Assembly (NCBI RefSeq): GCF_008933955.1
Contig: NZ_WBXO01000009.1
Location: 1-64,000 of the forward strand
Direction of reading: 5' to 3'
DNA: 64,000 nucleotides
Source of the DNA: Heliorestis acidaminivorans
Lineage (GTDB): Bacteria > Bacillota > Desulfitobacteriia > Heliobacteriales > Heliobacteriaceae
Part shown: positions 9,082 to 17,051 of the stretch, in pieces
How positions within the stretch are numbered: position 1 is the first letter of the stretch
Layout of the letters: every line of letters starts with the position of its first letter
Made by a program: the position numbers and the translations under genes
The notes under the pieces: generated by a model
Database searches by the model: none
Seen by the model: only the letters and a program-made list of their open reading frames with translations
Told to the model about the DNA's origin: nothing

Positions 9082-9114
9082 AGTTGTAAAGAAGCAAGTA
9101 AGGAAGGTAAGCCT

Positions 9115-9462
9115 ATGCATGAAATGGCTTTAATGGAAAGCCTGGTGTCAGTACTTCGTGAAGAAGCAGAGAAAAATGATATCAAGGAGATCAAAAAAGT
9201 CAAAATGACCGTAGGCACTTTAACCCACGCCTTACCATCGGCATTACAATTTGCTTTTACCGTACTAAGGGAGTCAACACCCTTTGCACCTTTGGCAACT
9301 TTAGAGATTGAAACTGTATCGGCACAAGCAAAATGTCTTGCTTGTGCTCAGACTTTTGATGTGTCTGATGAGTATCTGTTTACTTGTCCTCATTGCCAAG
9401 CTTTCACAATTAAAATTATTGCTGGTCGAGAGCTCAAGATTGATTATTTTGAAGGAGAGTAG
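9115..9462 (+). CDS. hypA: Hydrogenase nickel-insertion protein HypA
   Basis: HypA delivers nickel to the large subunit together with HypB. The protein starts with MHEMAL; His2 and Glu3 of the MHE motif bind nickel in the family. A zinc site is formed by CLACAQTF and CPHCQAF. Length of 115 residues is normal. The start is fixed by the MHE motif and by GGAAGGTAAG upstream. The stop codon is directly followed by the hypB start region, which suggests translational coupling. Confidence 0.95.
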   Translation: MHEMALMESLVSVLREEAEKNDIKEIKKVKMTVGTLTHALPSALQFAFTVLRESTPFAPLATLEIETVSAQAKCLACAQTFDVSDEYLFTCPHCQAFTIKIIAGRELKIDYFEGE

Positions 9463-10134
9463 TTGAGCCTTATGCAAGTCCATATTAACCAAAAACTATT
9501 AGGAGCTAATGAACTTGTCGCCAAGGAAAACCGAAAGCGTATGGCGGAAAAAGGTGTCTACCTGCTTAATTTGATGAGCTCTCCTGGCGCTGGCAAAACG
9601 ACAGTACTAGAGAAAACATTACCCTTACTAAAAGAGCGCATTAAGGTAGCTGTCATTGAAGGTGATATAGCTACTGTGCGCGATGCAGAGAGAATTGCCG
9701 CTCTTTCCGTACCAGTCGTCCAAATCAACACTCATGGCGCTTGTCATCTTGATGCAACAATGATTCAAGCGGTGCTTGATAAGTTTGACCTCGACAATTT
9801 AGATCTGCTCATCGTAGAGAATGTAGGTAATCTTGTTTGTCCTGCAGAATTCGATCTAGGCGAAGCGGCTAAAGTAGTACTACTTTCTACAACAGAAGGT
9901 AATGATAAGATTCCAAAATACCCGCTCATGTTCCACGAAGCAGATGGACTACTAATTAACAAAATTGACTTACTTCCCTTTACCGACTTTAGTCTGGAAG
10001 AAGTAGCAAAAGATCTTCAGAAAATTAATGCCCATCTTCCTACCTTTCCTTTGTCAGCTCGAACTGGTGAAGGGATGGAGGCCTGGATTCACTGGCTTCT
10101 GCAAAAAATGCAAGAAGGAAGGGAAAGGCCATAG
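9463..10134 (+). CDS. hypB: Hydrogenase nickel-incorporation GTPase HypB
   Basis: This SIMIBI-class GTPase powers nickel transfer from HypA. The P-loop is SSPGAGKTT (residues about 38-46). The metal-site region is NTHGACHLD, and the base-specificity motif is NKIDLLP. The His-rich nickel-storage stretch found at the N-terminus of some HypB proteins is absent. The frame opens with TTG at 9463 immediately after the hypA stop; an ATG at 9472 lies at better distance from the GGAG site at 9453-9456 and may be the true start. Confidence 0.94.
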   Translation: MSLMQVHINQKLLGANELVAKENRKRMAEKGVYLLNLMSSPGAGKTTVLEKTLPLLKERIKVAVIEGDIATVRDAERIAALSVPVVQINTHGACHLDATMIQAVLDKFDLDNLDLLIVENVGNLVCPAEFDLGEAAKVVLLSTTEGNDKIPKYPLMFHEADGLLINKIDLLPFTDFSLEEVAKDLQKINAHLPTFPLSARTGEGMEAWIHWLLQKMQEGRERP

Positions 10135-10175
10135 GTGCTATCATTAAAGCCCAAAAAATAGAACTGCGTGGGCTA

Positions 10176-12614
10176 GTGCAAGCTGTAGGCTTTCGTCCTT
10201 ACATATACAAACTAGCCCATCAGTGGGGTTTGCGAGGTTGGGTTAATAACCATACAGAAGGTGTAACGATTGTAGTCGAAGGTTCAGAAGAGGCCATAAA
10301 GCACTTTCTAGAAGTACTACCGCAAGATAAACCGCCCCTCAGTCGCATTGATAGCATCGTCCTTACGGAGCAACCTTTACGAGGATATCAAGACTTTATC
10401 ATTCGTGAAAGTCAAGAAGGACAGAGGCTCTTAACCTCTGTCCCTCCTGATGTTGCTCTTTGCCCTGATTGTCGTTCTGATCTGCATGAACGGAAGAGCC
10501 GCTATTATCAATATCCTTTTACTAACTGCACCAACTGTGGTCCTCGCTTTACTATTGTTCAATCACTTCCCTATGATCGAGCTAGCACATCAATGGCTTC
10601 TTTTGAACTCTGCCCTACTTGTCATAGTGAATATAAAGATCCTTGGAATCGACGATTTCACGCCCAACCGATTGCTTGTCCTACTTGTGGTCCTGAGGTT
10701 TGGCTCAGTGACCATCAAGGAAAGCCTATCGAGGGTGATTGGCGACAAAAGTTCCAAGAAAAAATGAGAGCAGGACAAATTGTAGCAGTAAAAAGCCTTG
10801 GTGGATTTCATCTTGTCTGCCATGGTCGCCATACCAAAGCCCTTGAAAAATTACGTCAGAGAAAAAGAAGACCTCACAAGCCTTTGGCCTTGATGGCTAG
10901 GGATAAAGCTGTCATAGAAGAGATCTGCTTGGTCAGCTTAGCAGAAGAAAAGATGCTAACAGGACCGCAAGCTCCTATAGTCATCTTAGAACAGCGTCCG
11001 TCAGCAGTAACCAAACTTGCTACCTTACCTTTGCTAACAGGGGTCATGAAAACTATAGGCTTTATGATGCCCTATACACCTCTGCATGAATTGCTTTTTG
11101 CTGATGATTTAGACCTACTCGTTATGACATCAGGTAATCAAGCAGGCTTCCCCTTAGCTAGAACGAATGAAGAAGCTCTTACACAGCTGGCATCTATTGT
11201 TGATGCATTTTTGTTTCATAACAGACCTATTTTGAGCAGGGCCGATGATTCGGTCCTTCGTTATATCGATGGCACTTGGCATTTTTATCGACGCTCTCGA
11301 GGCTTTGTGCCAGACAGTATAGCTCTGCCAATAGCAGTGCAAAAAGACAATAGAGGCCACCCAGTAAGTACAGCAAGCCAAGCCAACAGCAGAACAATTC
11401 TTGCTGTTGGCGGCGAGATGAAAAACACCTTTGCCCTCTTAGGAGGAGACTCAGCTGTACTGAGCCAGCATATCGGTGGTGTTCATACTCTAGAAGGACA
11501 AGAGAACTTCTTAGAAAGTCTTCAACATCTTCAAAAACTTCTTGATCTAGAGCCTGAACTGATTGTTTGCGATCGTCACCCAACCTATCATACAGCACAG
11601 CTGGCACGGCGCTGGTCAAAGCCTTTGTTAGAAGTTCAACATCATCATGCTCACTTTATAGCCACACTAGCTGACCACTCCGTAACTGAAAAAAGTATGG
11701 GAGTCATTCTTGATGGTACAGGCTATGGAGATGATGGAACAATCTGGGGATTAGAAATTATTACAGGCGATTATCGAAGCTTTCAGCGACACTATACGTT
11801 GCGACCTCTACCGTTACCAGGTGGAGATAATGCCGTAAAAAAACCCTATCTAACAGCGGCAGTTTTTCTTGGTGAAGCTTTTGGTGAGCAAGGTTGGGAA
11901 GAAGCTAAGCGCTTTTTCCCTGAAGATGCAAAAGCTATCACAAGAGCAAAGCAGATGGTAGAACAAAAGATTAATAGCCCTTTATCCTCTAGCGCAGGTC
12001 GCTTTTTCGATGCTGTCTCCGCCTTGCTAGGCATATGCAAGGAAAGCACTTACGATGGTCAAGCTGCCATAGAACTAGGCGAAGAAGTAACATTGCGCCT
12101 TGGTCTAGCCGGAAGAGAAGTGAAGAGAGCAGAGATTGAAGAAGCCCTATCGCTAGGGCACTATCCTTTCTCAATTCGTAAAAAATTGCCCAGAACTATT
12201 CAAAAAACTAGTCAGGACAGTCTAACAAAGGCTGAGCAAAATAAGGAAAACTGCTCTCTGCTTCGTTACTTAGACTATACAGAGATTCTGGCAGGCTTAT
12301 TAGCAGATATAGAAAATTGTACAGATAAAGGGATCATAGCCCTTCGCTTTCACAATAGCCTAGCTTTATTCATCAATGAAGCGGTAAAGGAACTTGCCAT
12401 ACGAGAGAAACTGTCTACAGCCGCTCTTGGTGGCGGTGTTTTTCAAAATCCTTATCTGTTTACAATGGTGCGGCATCTCTTACAAGCACAAGGCTTACGA
12501 GTCCTCTGGCCACAGCGCATTCCAGCTAATGATGGTGGATTAGCTTTTGGACAAGGGGCAATTGCAAAGTGGCAAGGGGAAGAAGGATCAATAATCAGCA
12601 AAGGTAGGTGTTGA
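10176..12614 (+). CDS. hypF: Carbamoyltransferase HypF
   Basis: HypF makes the cyanide ligand precursor by transferring a carbamoyl group from carbamoyl phosphate to the C-terminal cysteine of HypE. Domains in order are an acylphosphatase-like domain (VGFRPYIYKL, WVNN), two zinc-finger-like blocks (CPDC...CTNCGPRF and CPTC...CPTCGPEV), a YrdC-like domain (KRRPHKPLALMA) and a Kae1/TobZ-like domain (VQHHHAHF, DGTGYGDDG, LGGGVFQNP). The GTG at 10176 is the only standard start, but family-like sequence (KIELRGLVQ) continues in frame upstream to about 10131 without an ATG, GTG or TTG. Translation may start earlier at a rare codon such as ATT 10143. Confidence 0.93.
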   Translation: MQAVGFRPYIYKLAHQWGLRGWVNNHTEGVTIVVEGSEEAIKHFLEVLPQDKPPLSRIDSIVLTEQPLRGYQDFIIRESQEGQRLLTSVPPDVALCPDCRSDLHERKSRYYQYPFTNCTNCGPRFTIVQSLPYDRASTSMASFELCPTCHSEYKDPWNRRFHAQPIACPTCGPEVWLSDHQGKPIEGDWRQKFQEKMRAGQIVAVKSLGGFHLVCHGRHTKALEKLRQRKRRPHKPLALMARDKAVIEEICLVSLAEEKMLTGPQAPIVILEQRPSAVTKLATLPLLTGVMKTIGFMMPYTPLHELLFADDLDLLVMTSGNQAGFPLARTNEEALTQLASIVDAFLFHNRPILSRADDSVLRYIDGTWHFYRRSRGFVPDSIALPIAVQKDNRGHPVSTASQANSRTILAVGGEMKNTFALLGGDSAVLSQHIGGVHTLEGQENFLESLQHLQKLLDLEPELIVCDRHPTYHTAQLARRWSKPLLEVQHHHAHFIATLADHSVTEKSMGVILDGTGYGDDGTIWGLEIITGDYRSFQRHYTLRPLPLPGGDNAVKKPYLTAAVFLGEAFGEQGWEEAKRFFPEDAKAITRAKQMVEQKINSPLSSSAGRFFDAVSALLGICKESTYDGQAAIELGEEVTLRLGLAGREVKRAEIEEALSLGHYPFSIRKKLPRTIQKTSQDSLTKAEQNKENCSLLRYLDYTEILAGLLADIENCTDKGIIALRFHNSLALFINEAVKELAIREKLSTAALGGGVFQNPYLFTMVRHLLQAQGLRVLWPQRIPANDGGLAFGQGAIAKWQGEEGSIISKGRC

Positions 12615-12616
12615 AG

Positions 12617-12847
12617 ATGTGTCTGGCAGCACCTTCACAGATCACGCACATTGAAGAAGGCGGCTTCATGGCAGAAGTCGAATCTTTTGGCAATAAACGA
12701 AGAGTCGCATTAATTATGGTACCAACAGCCAAGGTAGGCGATTATGTTCTCGTTCATGCGGGCTATGCAATTCAGATTCTTGACGAAGAAGAAGCCAAAG
12801 AAAGTTTGCGCTTATGGGAGGAAATATTGTGCTCTCAGAACAGCTAA
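12617..12847 (+). CDS. hypC: Hydrogenase assembly chaperone HypC
   Basis: HypC is a small chaperone that carries the Fe(CN)2CO unit with HypD and docks on the large-subunit precursor. I place the start at ATG 12617 so that the protein begins Met-Cys (MCLAAPSQI); the Cys at position 2 is essential in the family. An open frame continues upstream to GTG 12608, but that would bury the cysteine. Length is 76 residues. The gene overlaps the start region of hypD. Confidence 0.94.
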   Translation: MCLAAPSQITHIEEGGFMAEVESFGNKRRVALIMVPTAKVGDYVLVHAGYAIQILDEEEAKESLRLWEEILCSQNS

Positions 12848-13965
12848 AGCGCTTTCGAGAACCCCAGTTAGCTAAAGAAACAATCGTTAAAGTAAAAAAA
12901 AGCCTGCAAGCTTTGCAGACTTATCAAGGCCATAAAGCGATTTTTATGGAGTTTTGTGGTACTCATACAGCCGCTTTTTCCCGTACAGGACTGCGCCAAG
13001 AGCTTAAAGAGTACGTAACTCTGCTGAGTGGTCCCGGTTGTCCTGTTTGTGTTACTTCAGCTCAAGATGTAGATAGAATTATTGCCTTTAGCCAAATTCC
13101 TCAAGCAATTATCGCTACCTTCGGTGATATGGTAAAAGTACGAGGAAGCGAAATGACTTTGCAAGAAGCAAAAGCGTGTGGAAGTGATGTGCGCATCGTC
13201 TACTCTTCCCTAGAAGCTTTAGAAATTGCTCGAGAAAACAGAGAACGTCCTGTTATTTTTATTGCTGTAGGCTTTGAGACGACAACTCCTACAGCGGCGC
13301 TTACCTTAACTAAAGCTATCGAAGAAGGCATTGACAATCTTTTTCTTTATTCATTACATAAGGCCACAGCACCAGCGCTGAAAGCTCTACTACATAGTGA
13401 GCTAACTACAACAGATAAGCGAAGCACCAACATTGATGGCATTATTTTGCCTGGTCACGTAGCTATCATTACAGGTCGAAAATGTTGGGACTTTGTTGTT
13501 CAAGAGAGCAAAATTCAAGCAACGATTTCTGGTTTTGAAGCTCTTGATTTGCTCTTAGCTTTGGAAGATCTTACTCAAGGCATTATGAATCAACATGATC
13601 AAGTAGGCAACGCCTACGGACGAGCTGTATCAGAAGCGGGGAATATTGTAGCACAGCAAGCTATGGAGCAAATCTTTGAATTACAAGGTGGAGACTGGCG
13701 TGGCTTAGGAAGCATTCCTCAGAGTTCCTACAAACTAAAAAAAGAATATGCCGCTCATGATGCGGAAAAAGCTTTTACCCTACCTGCTTTGCCAGAAAGC
13801 AAAGGCTCTTCCTGTCAGTGTGGAGATATTCTAAAAGGTATCAAAACGCCTCTGCAATGCCCTCTCTTTGCAAAATCTTGTGATCCTGTTCATCCGCAAG
13901 GACCTTGTATGGTTTCTCATGAAGGGACTTGTGCTACTTACTATAAATACGAAAGAAAGTTGTAA
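12829..13965 (+). CDS. hypD: Hydrogenase iron-cofactor assembly protein HypD
   Basis: HypD is the iron-sulfur protein on which the Fe(CN)2CO centre is built. Conserved blocks are MEFCGTHT, LLSGPGCPVCVTS, ATFGDMVKVRGS, AVGFETTTP and the C-terminal cysteine cluster (CQCGDIL, CPLFAKSC, GPCMVSHEGTC) that holds the [4Fe-4S] cluster. The ORF opens at ATG 12814 inside hypC, but GGGAGGA at 12816-12822 is spaced for GTG 12829, giving MLSEQLKRF as the N-terminus. The overlap with hypC suggests coupled translation. Confidence 0.94.
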   Translation: MLSEQLKRFREPQLAKETIVKVKKSLQALQTYQGHKAIFMEFCGTHTAAFSRTGLRQELKEYVTLLSGPGCPVCVTSAQDVDRIIAFSQIPQAIIATFGDMVKVRGSEMTLQEAKACGSDVRIVYSSLEALEIARENRERPVIFIAVGFETTTPTAALTLTKAIEEGIDNLFLYSLHKATAPALKALLHSELTTTDKRSTNIDGIILPGHVAIITGRKCWDFVVQESKIQATISGFEALDLLLALEDLTQGIMNQHDQVGNAYGRAVSEAGNIVAQQAMEQIFELQGGDWRGLGSIPQSSYKLKKEYAAHDAEKAFTLPALPESKGSSCQCGDILKGIKTPLQCPLFAKSCDPVHPQGPCMVSHEGTCATYYKYERKL

Positions 13966-13978
13966 AGAAGGTGATTCT

Positions 13979-15007
13979 GTGGAGGGAACAAGAGAAAAAC
14001 GCATCTTATTAGCCCATGGCGACGGTGGAGCTCTTACATATCAACTTATACAAGAACTGTTCTTGAAGTATTTCACAGAAGGACCATTGCAACAACAAAA
14101 TGACGGTGCTCTGCTTCGAGATTTACCAGGGCCGCCTGTTGTATCAACAGATTCCTTTGTTATAACACCTTACTTTTTTCCTGGCGGTGATATTGGTAAG
14201 CTTGCTGTTGCTGGCACGGTCAACGATCTAGCCGTTACAGGTGCAGAGCCCCTTTATCTTACAGTGTCCTTTATATTGGAAGAAGGACTGCTTATGGCTG
14301 ATCTTGAGAGCATTGTTGCTTCTTTGGCGCAGACAGCGCAAGAAGCTGGCGTTGCTGTCGTAGCTGGAGATACGAAAGTGGTGGAAAAAGGGCGCGGTGA
14401 TGGAATCTATATCAATACCACAGGTATTGGCTTTTTGCCAGAACAGCGAGAACTAGGCTACCAGCGTATAGAAGCGGGAGATAAGATATTAATTAACGGA
14501 ACAGTGGGGGATCATGGGCTAGCTATCTTATCAAAAAGATCAGGCCTTGCTTTTGATACAGAACTGCGTAGTGACTGCGCACCACTTAATAACTTGATTG
14601 CTACAATTCTAGAAAAGTGCCCTGGTGCTGTCAAGTTCATGCGTGATGCTACTCGCGGTGGCGTTGCTACAACAGCTAAGGAGATTGCTTTAGCAACAGG
14701 GAAAGACTTACTTCTCTGGGAAGAAGATTTACCGATTCGCGAGGAAGCGGCCGGTGCTTCAGAGTTTCTAGGACTGGACCCTCTTTATATGGCTAATGAA
14801 GGAAAAGTTCTCTTTATCGTTCAAGGCGACCGAGCGCAGGAAGTTCTAGAAGTGATGAAAGAACATCAACTTGGTCAAGAAAGTGCTATTATTGGGACTG
14901 TAGAAAAAGGAAAAAGGGAAGAAGGCCATGTGTTACTGAAGACCTTCTTCGGTAGTCACCGAATCTTGGAAATGATGGCAGGAGATCCACTGCCAAGAAT
15001 CTGCTAA
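13979..15007 (+). CDS. hypE: Hydrogenase cyanide-forming protein HypE
   Basis: HypE dehydrates its carbamoylated C-terminal cysteine with ATP to give the thiocyanate that donates cyanide to iron. The C-terminus is PRIC, as required. The family's N-terminal ILLAHGDGGALT, the ATP-binding DSFVITP and PGGDIGKLAVAGTVNDLAVTG regions, and DATRGGVATTAKEI are all present. The frame is open back to 13868 within hypD, but GTG 13979 follows AAGGTGA at proper spacing and matches the family N-terminus, so I use it. It is the last hyp gene of the operon. Confidence 0.95.
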   Translation: MEGTREKRILLAHGDGGALTYQLIQELFLKYFTEGPLQQQNDGALLRDLPGPPVVSTDSFVITPYFFPGGDIGKLAVAGTVNDLAVTGAEPLYLTVSFILEEGLLMADLESIVASLAQTAQEAGVAVVAGDTKVVEKGRGDGIYINTTGIGFLPEQRELGYQRIEAGDKILINGTVGDHGLAILSKRSGLAFDTELRSDCAPLNNLIATILEKCPGAVKFMRDATRGGVATTAKEIALATGKDLLLWEEDLPIREEAAGASEFLGLDPLYMANEGKVLFIVQGDRAQEVLEVMKEHQLGQESAIIGTVEKGKREEGHVLLKTFFGSHRILEMMAGDPLPRIC

Positions 15008-15021
15008 AAGGAGAGTTCGCT

Positions 15022-15291
15022 ATGTGTACAGCACAACAGTATTCGGGGGAGCTACAACTAATCCTTAAGCAACTAAAAGGTCGTAATCATCGACTTGTTC
15101 ACGATACACAAGATATAGCACAATATCTAAAAGCAAATCGTAATGAAAAAGAACTATCTGAATTGCTCATGGAGATGGCTGAAGCGCTCAAAAAAGCAGA
15201 AGATCTAGCCAAGCAAGCAATTACTTTAGTAGAAGAAAAAGAAGTTCAAGAACAAGCCCAATCATCGCCAACCATAACCGTCTTTTCTTAA
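15022..15291 (+). CDS. Small helical protein of unknown function at the end of the hydrogenase operon
   Basis: This 89-residue protein starts at ATG 15022, 14 bases after hypE with GGAGAG upstream, so it is probably co-transcribed with the hyp genes. Residues 5-75 are almost entirely helical with heptad-like spacing (LILKQLKGRN, ELSELLMEMAEALKKAEDLA), followed by a polar tail. A cysteine at position 2 is the only cysteine. I do not recognise the family. A dimeric coiled-coil accessory to hydrogenase maturation is possible but unsupported. Confidence 0.6.
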   Translation: MCTAQQYSGELQLILKQLKGRNHRLVHDTQDIAQYLKANRNEKELSELLMEMAEALKKAEDLAKQAITLVEEKEVQEQAQSSPTITVFS

Positions 15292-15506
15292 AGGCGACCA
15301 AGACGTAAATCGACGAAGCCTTCTTCTCGAGAATAGTTAATTGTCTTATTTTCCCACACTACAGCTCGTTTTTGTCGTCCTGCACCTTGCTCTTTGGCAC
15401 AATCTGACTTGGCCTTAAGCTTATTCATATCCAAAGTTGTAGTGAGCTCCGTAGAGCCCGAAAAAAGTAGCGAAGAAAGAAGCACTGTAGCCACTAAAGG
15501 CTTCAT
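15288..15506 (-). CDS. Small secreted protein, unknown family
   Basis: This protein of about 72 residues starts at ATG 15506 behind GGGTAGGTGA on the minus strand. Residues 1-20 (MKPLVATVLLSSLLFSGS) form a signal peptide, possibly cleaved near SGSTE. The rest is short, polar and basic with one cysteine (SDCAKEQGAG). The gene converges on the 15022 gene and overlaps its stop by a few bases. No homologue is recognised. Confidence 0.45.
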   Translation of the reverse strand: MKPLVATVLLSSLLFSGSTELTTTLDMNKLKAKSDCAKEQGAGRQKRAVVWENKTINYSREEGFVDLRLGRL

Positions 15507-15566
15507 CACTGGTCACCTACCCTTAACGTATTCTTGTAACTTGTAACTCTTTTTAGGAAAAACAAA

Positions 15567-15621
15567 AAGACTCAACGACCCGAGGCAAGACCTAAAGATC
15601 TTTTACTCGTCGTTGAGTCTT
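15567..15621 (-). terminator. Terminator of the ygbA-like gene
   Basis: AAGACTCAACGAC (15567-15579) pairs with GTCGTTGAGTCTT (15609-15621). Read on the minus strand, the hairpin is followed by TTTTTGTTTTT, downstream of the YgbA-like stop. Confidence 0.8.
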
Positions 15622-15684
15622 ATCTATTCCCATAGCTTATGATTGTATCTTATGATAAAGTGAAGACAACGTCAATAAGGAAAA

Positions 15685-16065
15685 TTACTTTTTTCTTCCA
15701 TCGATAAGATGTTGAATAGCTAAGACAGGGTGATGGCGAATCATTCTAGGTCCTGCATAACGCATCACAGCAATAATCTCTTCACGACGATTTCGCTTGT
15801 AACAATGAACTGTACAATTGCCACAAGTAGGCTTATCAGCACCAAAAGTACAACGGCTTAATCGTTCCATCGCATACCCATAGAGCTCTTGGCATTGCTT
15901 GCAGAGGGGCTCCTTAGGAGAGCTCTCGTATGATTGGCCATGATGATGGTCACAATAGATTTTAATCATCTTCTGTACCGTTTGCTTTTCCCGTTCAAGG
16001 CGTCCTTTTCCTAGCATAATGCCAAACTCCTTATCTTTTCTTTTAGATCGCAATTTACTATACAA
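15685..16065 (-). CDS. ygbA: YgbA-family protein (nitrous-oxide-stimulated promoter family)
   Basis: This 126-residue protein carries the conserved pattern KMIKIYCDHHHG, CKQCQELYGYAMERLSRC, KPTCGNCTVHCY and MRYAGPRMI. Its cysteines and histidines suggest metal or iron-sulfur binding. In other bacteria the family is induced by nitrosative stress under NsrR. The internal ATG before LGKGRLERE (16017) may be the true start, giving 110 residues. The upstream region holds two copies of TCCTAGGTTA, which could be its operator. Confidence 0.8.
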   Translation of the reverse strand: MYSKLRSKRKDKEFGIMLGKGRLEREKQTVQKMIKIYCDHHHGQSYESSPKEPLCKQCQELYGYAMERLSRCTFGADKPTCGNCTVHCYKRNRREEIIAVMRYAGPRMIRHHPVLAIQHLIDGRKK

Positions 16066-16099
16066 AAATCCTAGGTTACTACTTGAAAGTCCTAGGTTA
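16057..16099 (-). promoter_or_regulatory. Putative ygbA promoter with two TCCTAGGTTA repeats
   Basis: TCCTAGGTTA occurs at 16069-16078 and again at 16090-16099, with starts 21 bp apart and so on the same face of the helix. Each contains the palindrome CCTAGG. On the minus strand a -10-like TATAGT (RC of 16057-16062) lies beside the first copy. The repeats sit between divergent genes and probably bind a regulator; which one is unknown. Confidence 0.45.
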
Positions 16100-16125
16100 T
16101 TGACCCAGGAGGTATTGTTGAACTT

Positions 16126-16899
16126 ATGTTAATTGACAGCCACGTTCATACTCGTTTTTCTACAGATTCAAAAATGACTATCGAAGAAGCTCTGGAAGTA
16201 GCGAAAGAAAAAGGTATTGGATTTATTGTTACAGAGCATCTTGACTTAGATTACCCTGAGGCCGAATCTTTTTTGTTTGACCTAGACCAGTATTTTTCCG
16301 AATATGAGCCTTATCGTGATGATAACTTAGGCTTAGGTGTAGAGATTGGTATGGTAGAATGTTTGGAAGAAAAGTATAGCCAGATAATCTCAGCTTATCC
16401 TTTTGACTTTGTTATTGGTTCAATTCATGTCGTTGACACCGTAGAGGTACACGTAGAAGAGTTCTCCAAGCTTGGTACGAAGCGGAAAGTCTACGAAAAA
16501 TACTTCAAAGCTATGAACAGATGTCTTGAAAGTTACGATATTATTGATAGCCTTGGCCATATTGACTATATTGCTCGCTACTCACGCTTTGTTGATCAAG
16601 AAATCTACTATGAAGAATTTCATGAACATATTGATCCTGTCTTGAAAGTGTTAGTTGAAAAGGAAAAGGCTTTAGAAATCAACACGCGGAGATTAACGAA
16701 AAAAGAAATAATTACGGCTTTACTTCCTATCTACAAGCGCTTTCGCACACTCGGAGGAACAATGGTTACTATTGGTTCTGATGCCCATGTAGCTAAAGAC
16801 GTAGGTAAAGGTATGGCAGAAGCGCTCGAAATTGCTGAGCAAAGTAATCTTAAGGTTGTAAGCTACAGTCAACGTAAACCAGAATATATCAACTTATAA
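16126..16899 (+). CDS. PHP-family phosphatase, histidinol-phosphatase type
   Basis: This 257-residue metal-dependent phosphoesterase has the PHP motifs: DSHVHTRFSTDSK (motif I), TEHLDLDYP (motif II), GSIHVVD (motif III), GHIDYIARY and IGSDAHVAKDVG (motif IV). The order and length match HisJ/HisK histidinol-phosphatases of Firmicutes, which perform the penultimate step of histidine synthesis. AGGAGG at 16110-16115 lies upstream of ATG 16126. No other his genes are nearby, so a different small phosphate ester as substrate is possible. Confidence 0.85.
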   Translation: MLIDSHVHTRFSTDSKMTIEEALEVAKEKGIGFIVTEHLDLDYPEAESFLFDLDQYFSEYEPYRDDNLGLGVEIGMVECLEEKYSQIISAYPFDFVIGSIHVVDTVEVHVEEFSKLGTKRKVYEKYFKAMNRCLESYDIIDSLGHIDYIARYSRFVDQEIYYEEFHEHIDPVLKVLVEKEKALEINTRRLTKKEIITALLPIYKRFRTLGGTMVTIGSDAHVAKDVGKGMAEALEIAEQSNLKVVSYSQRKPEYINL

Positions 16900-16946
16900 G
16901 TTACTAGAAGGTAAGAAAAAAAGCGGTATCAATTATCACAGTGATC

Positions 16947-16987
16947 AAAAAAGGTGATCGACTTAATGAAAGTCGATCACCTTTTTT
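16947..16987. terminator. Bidirectional terminator between the PHP gene and the RND operon
   Basis: A perfect 18-bp inverted repeat (16947-16964 with 16970-16987) is built on GGTGATCGACTT with a 5-base loop and A/T-run flanks. It serves both converging genes. Confidence 0.92.
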
Positions 16988-17051
16988 CTAGTTATCTCTC
17001 CTAATTATCTGTTCATATTGCTTTATTATAAGGCCTATTTTGCTAATGCTC

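Noticed and set aside
11227-11619. Open frame antisense to hypF (130 codons)
   Set aside because: Leucine/serine-rich shadow frame within a conserved gene.
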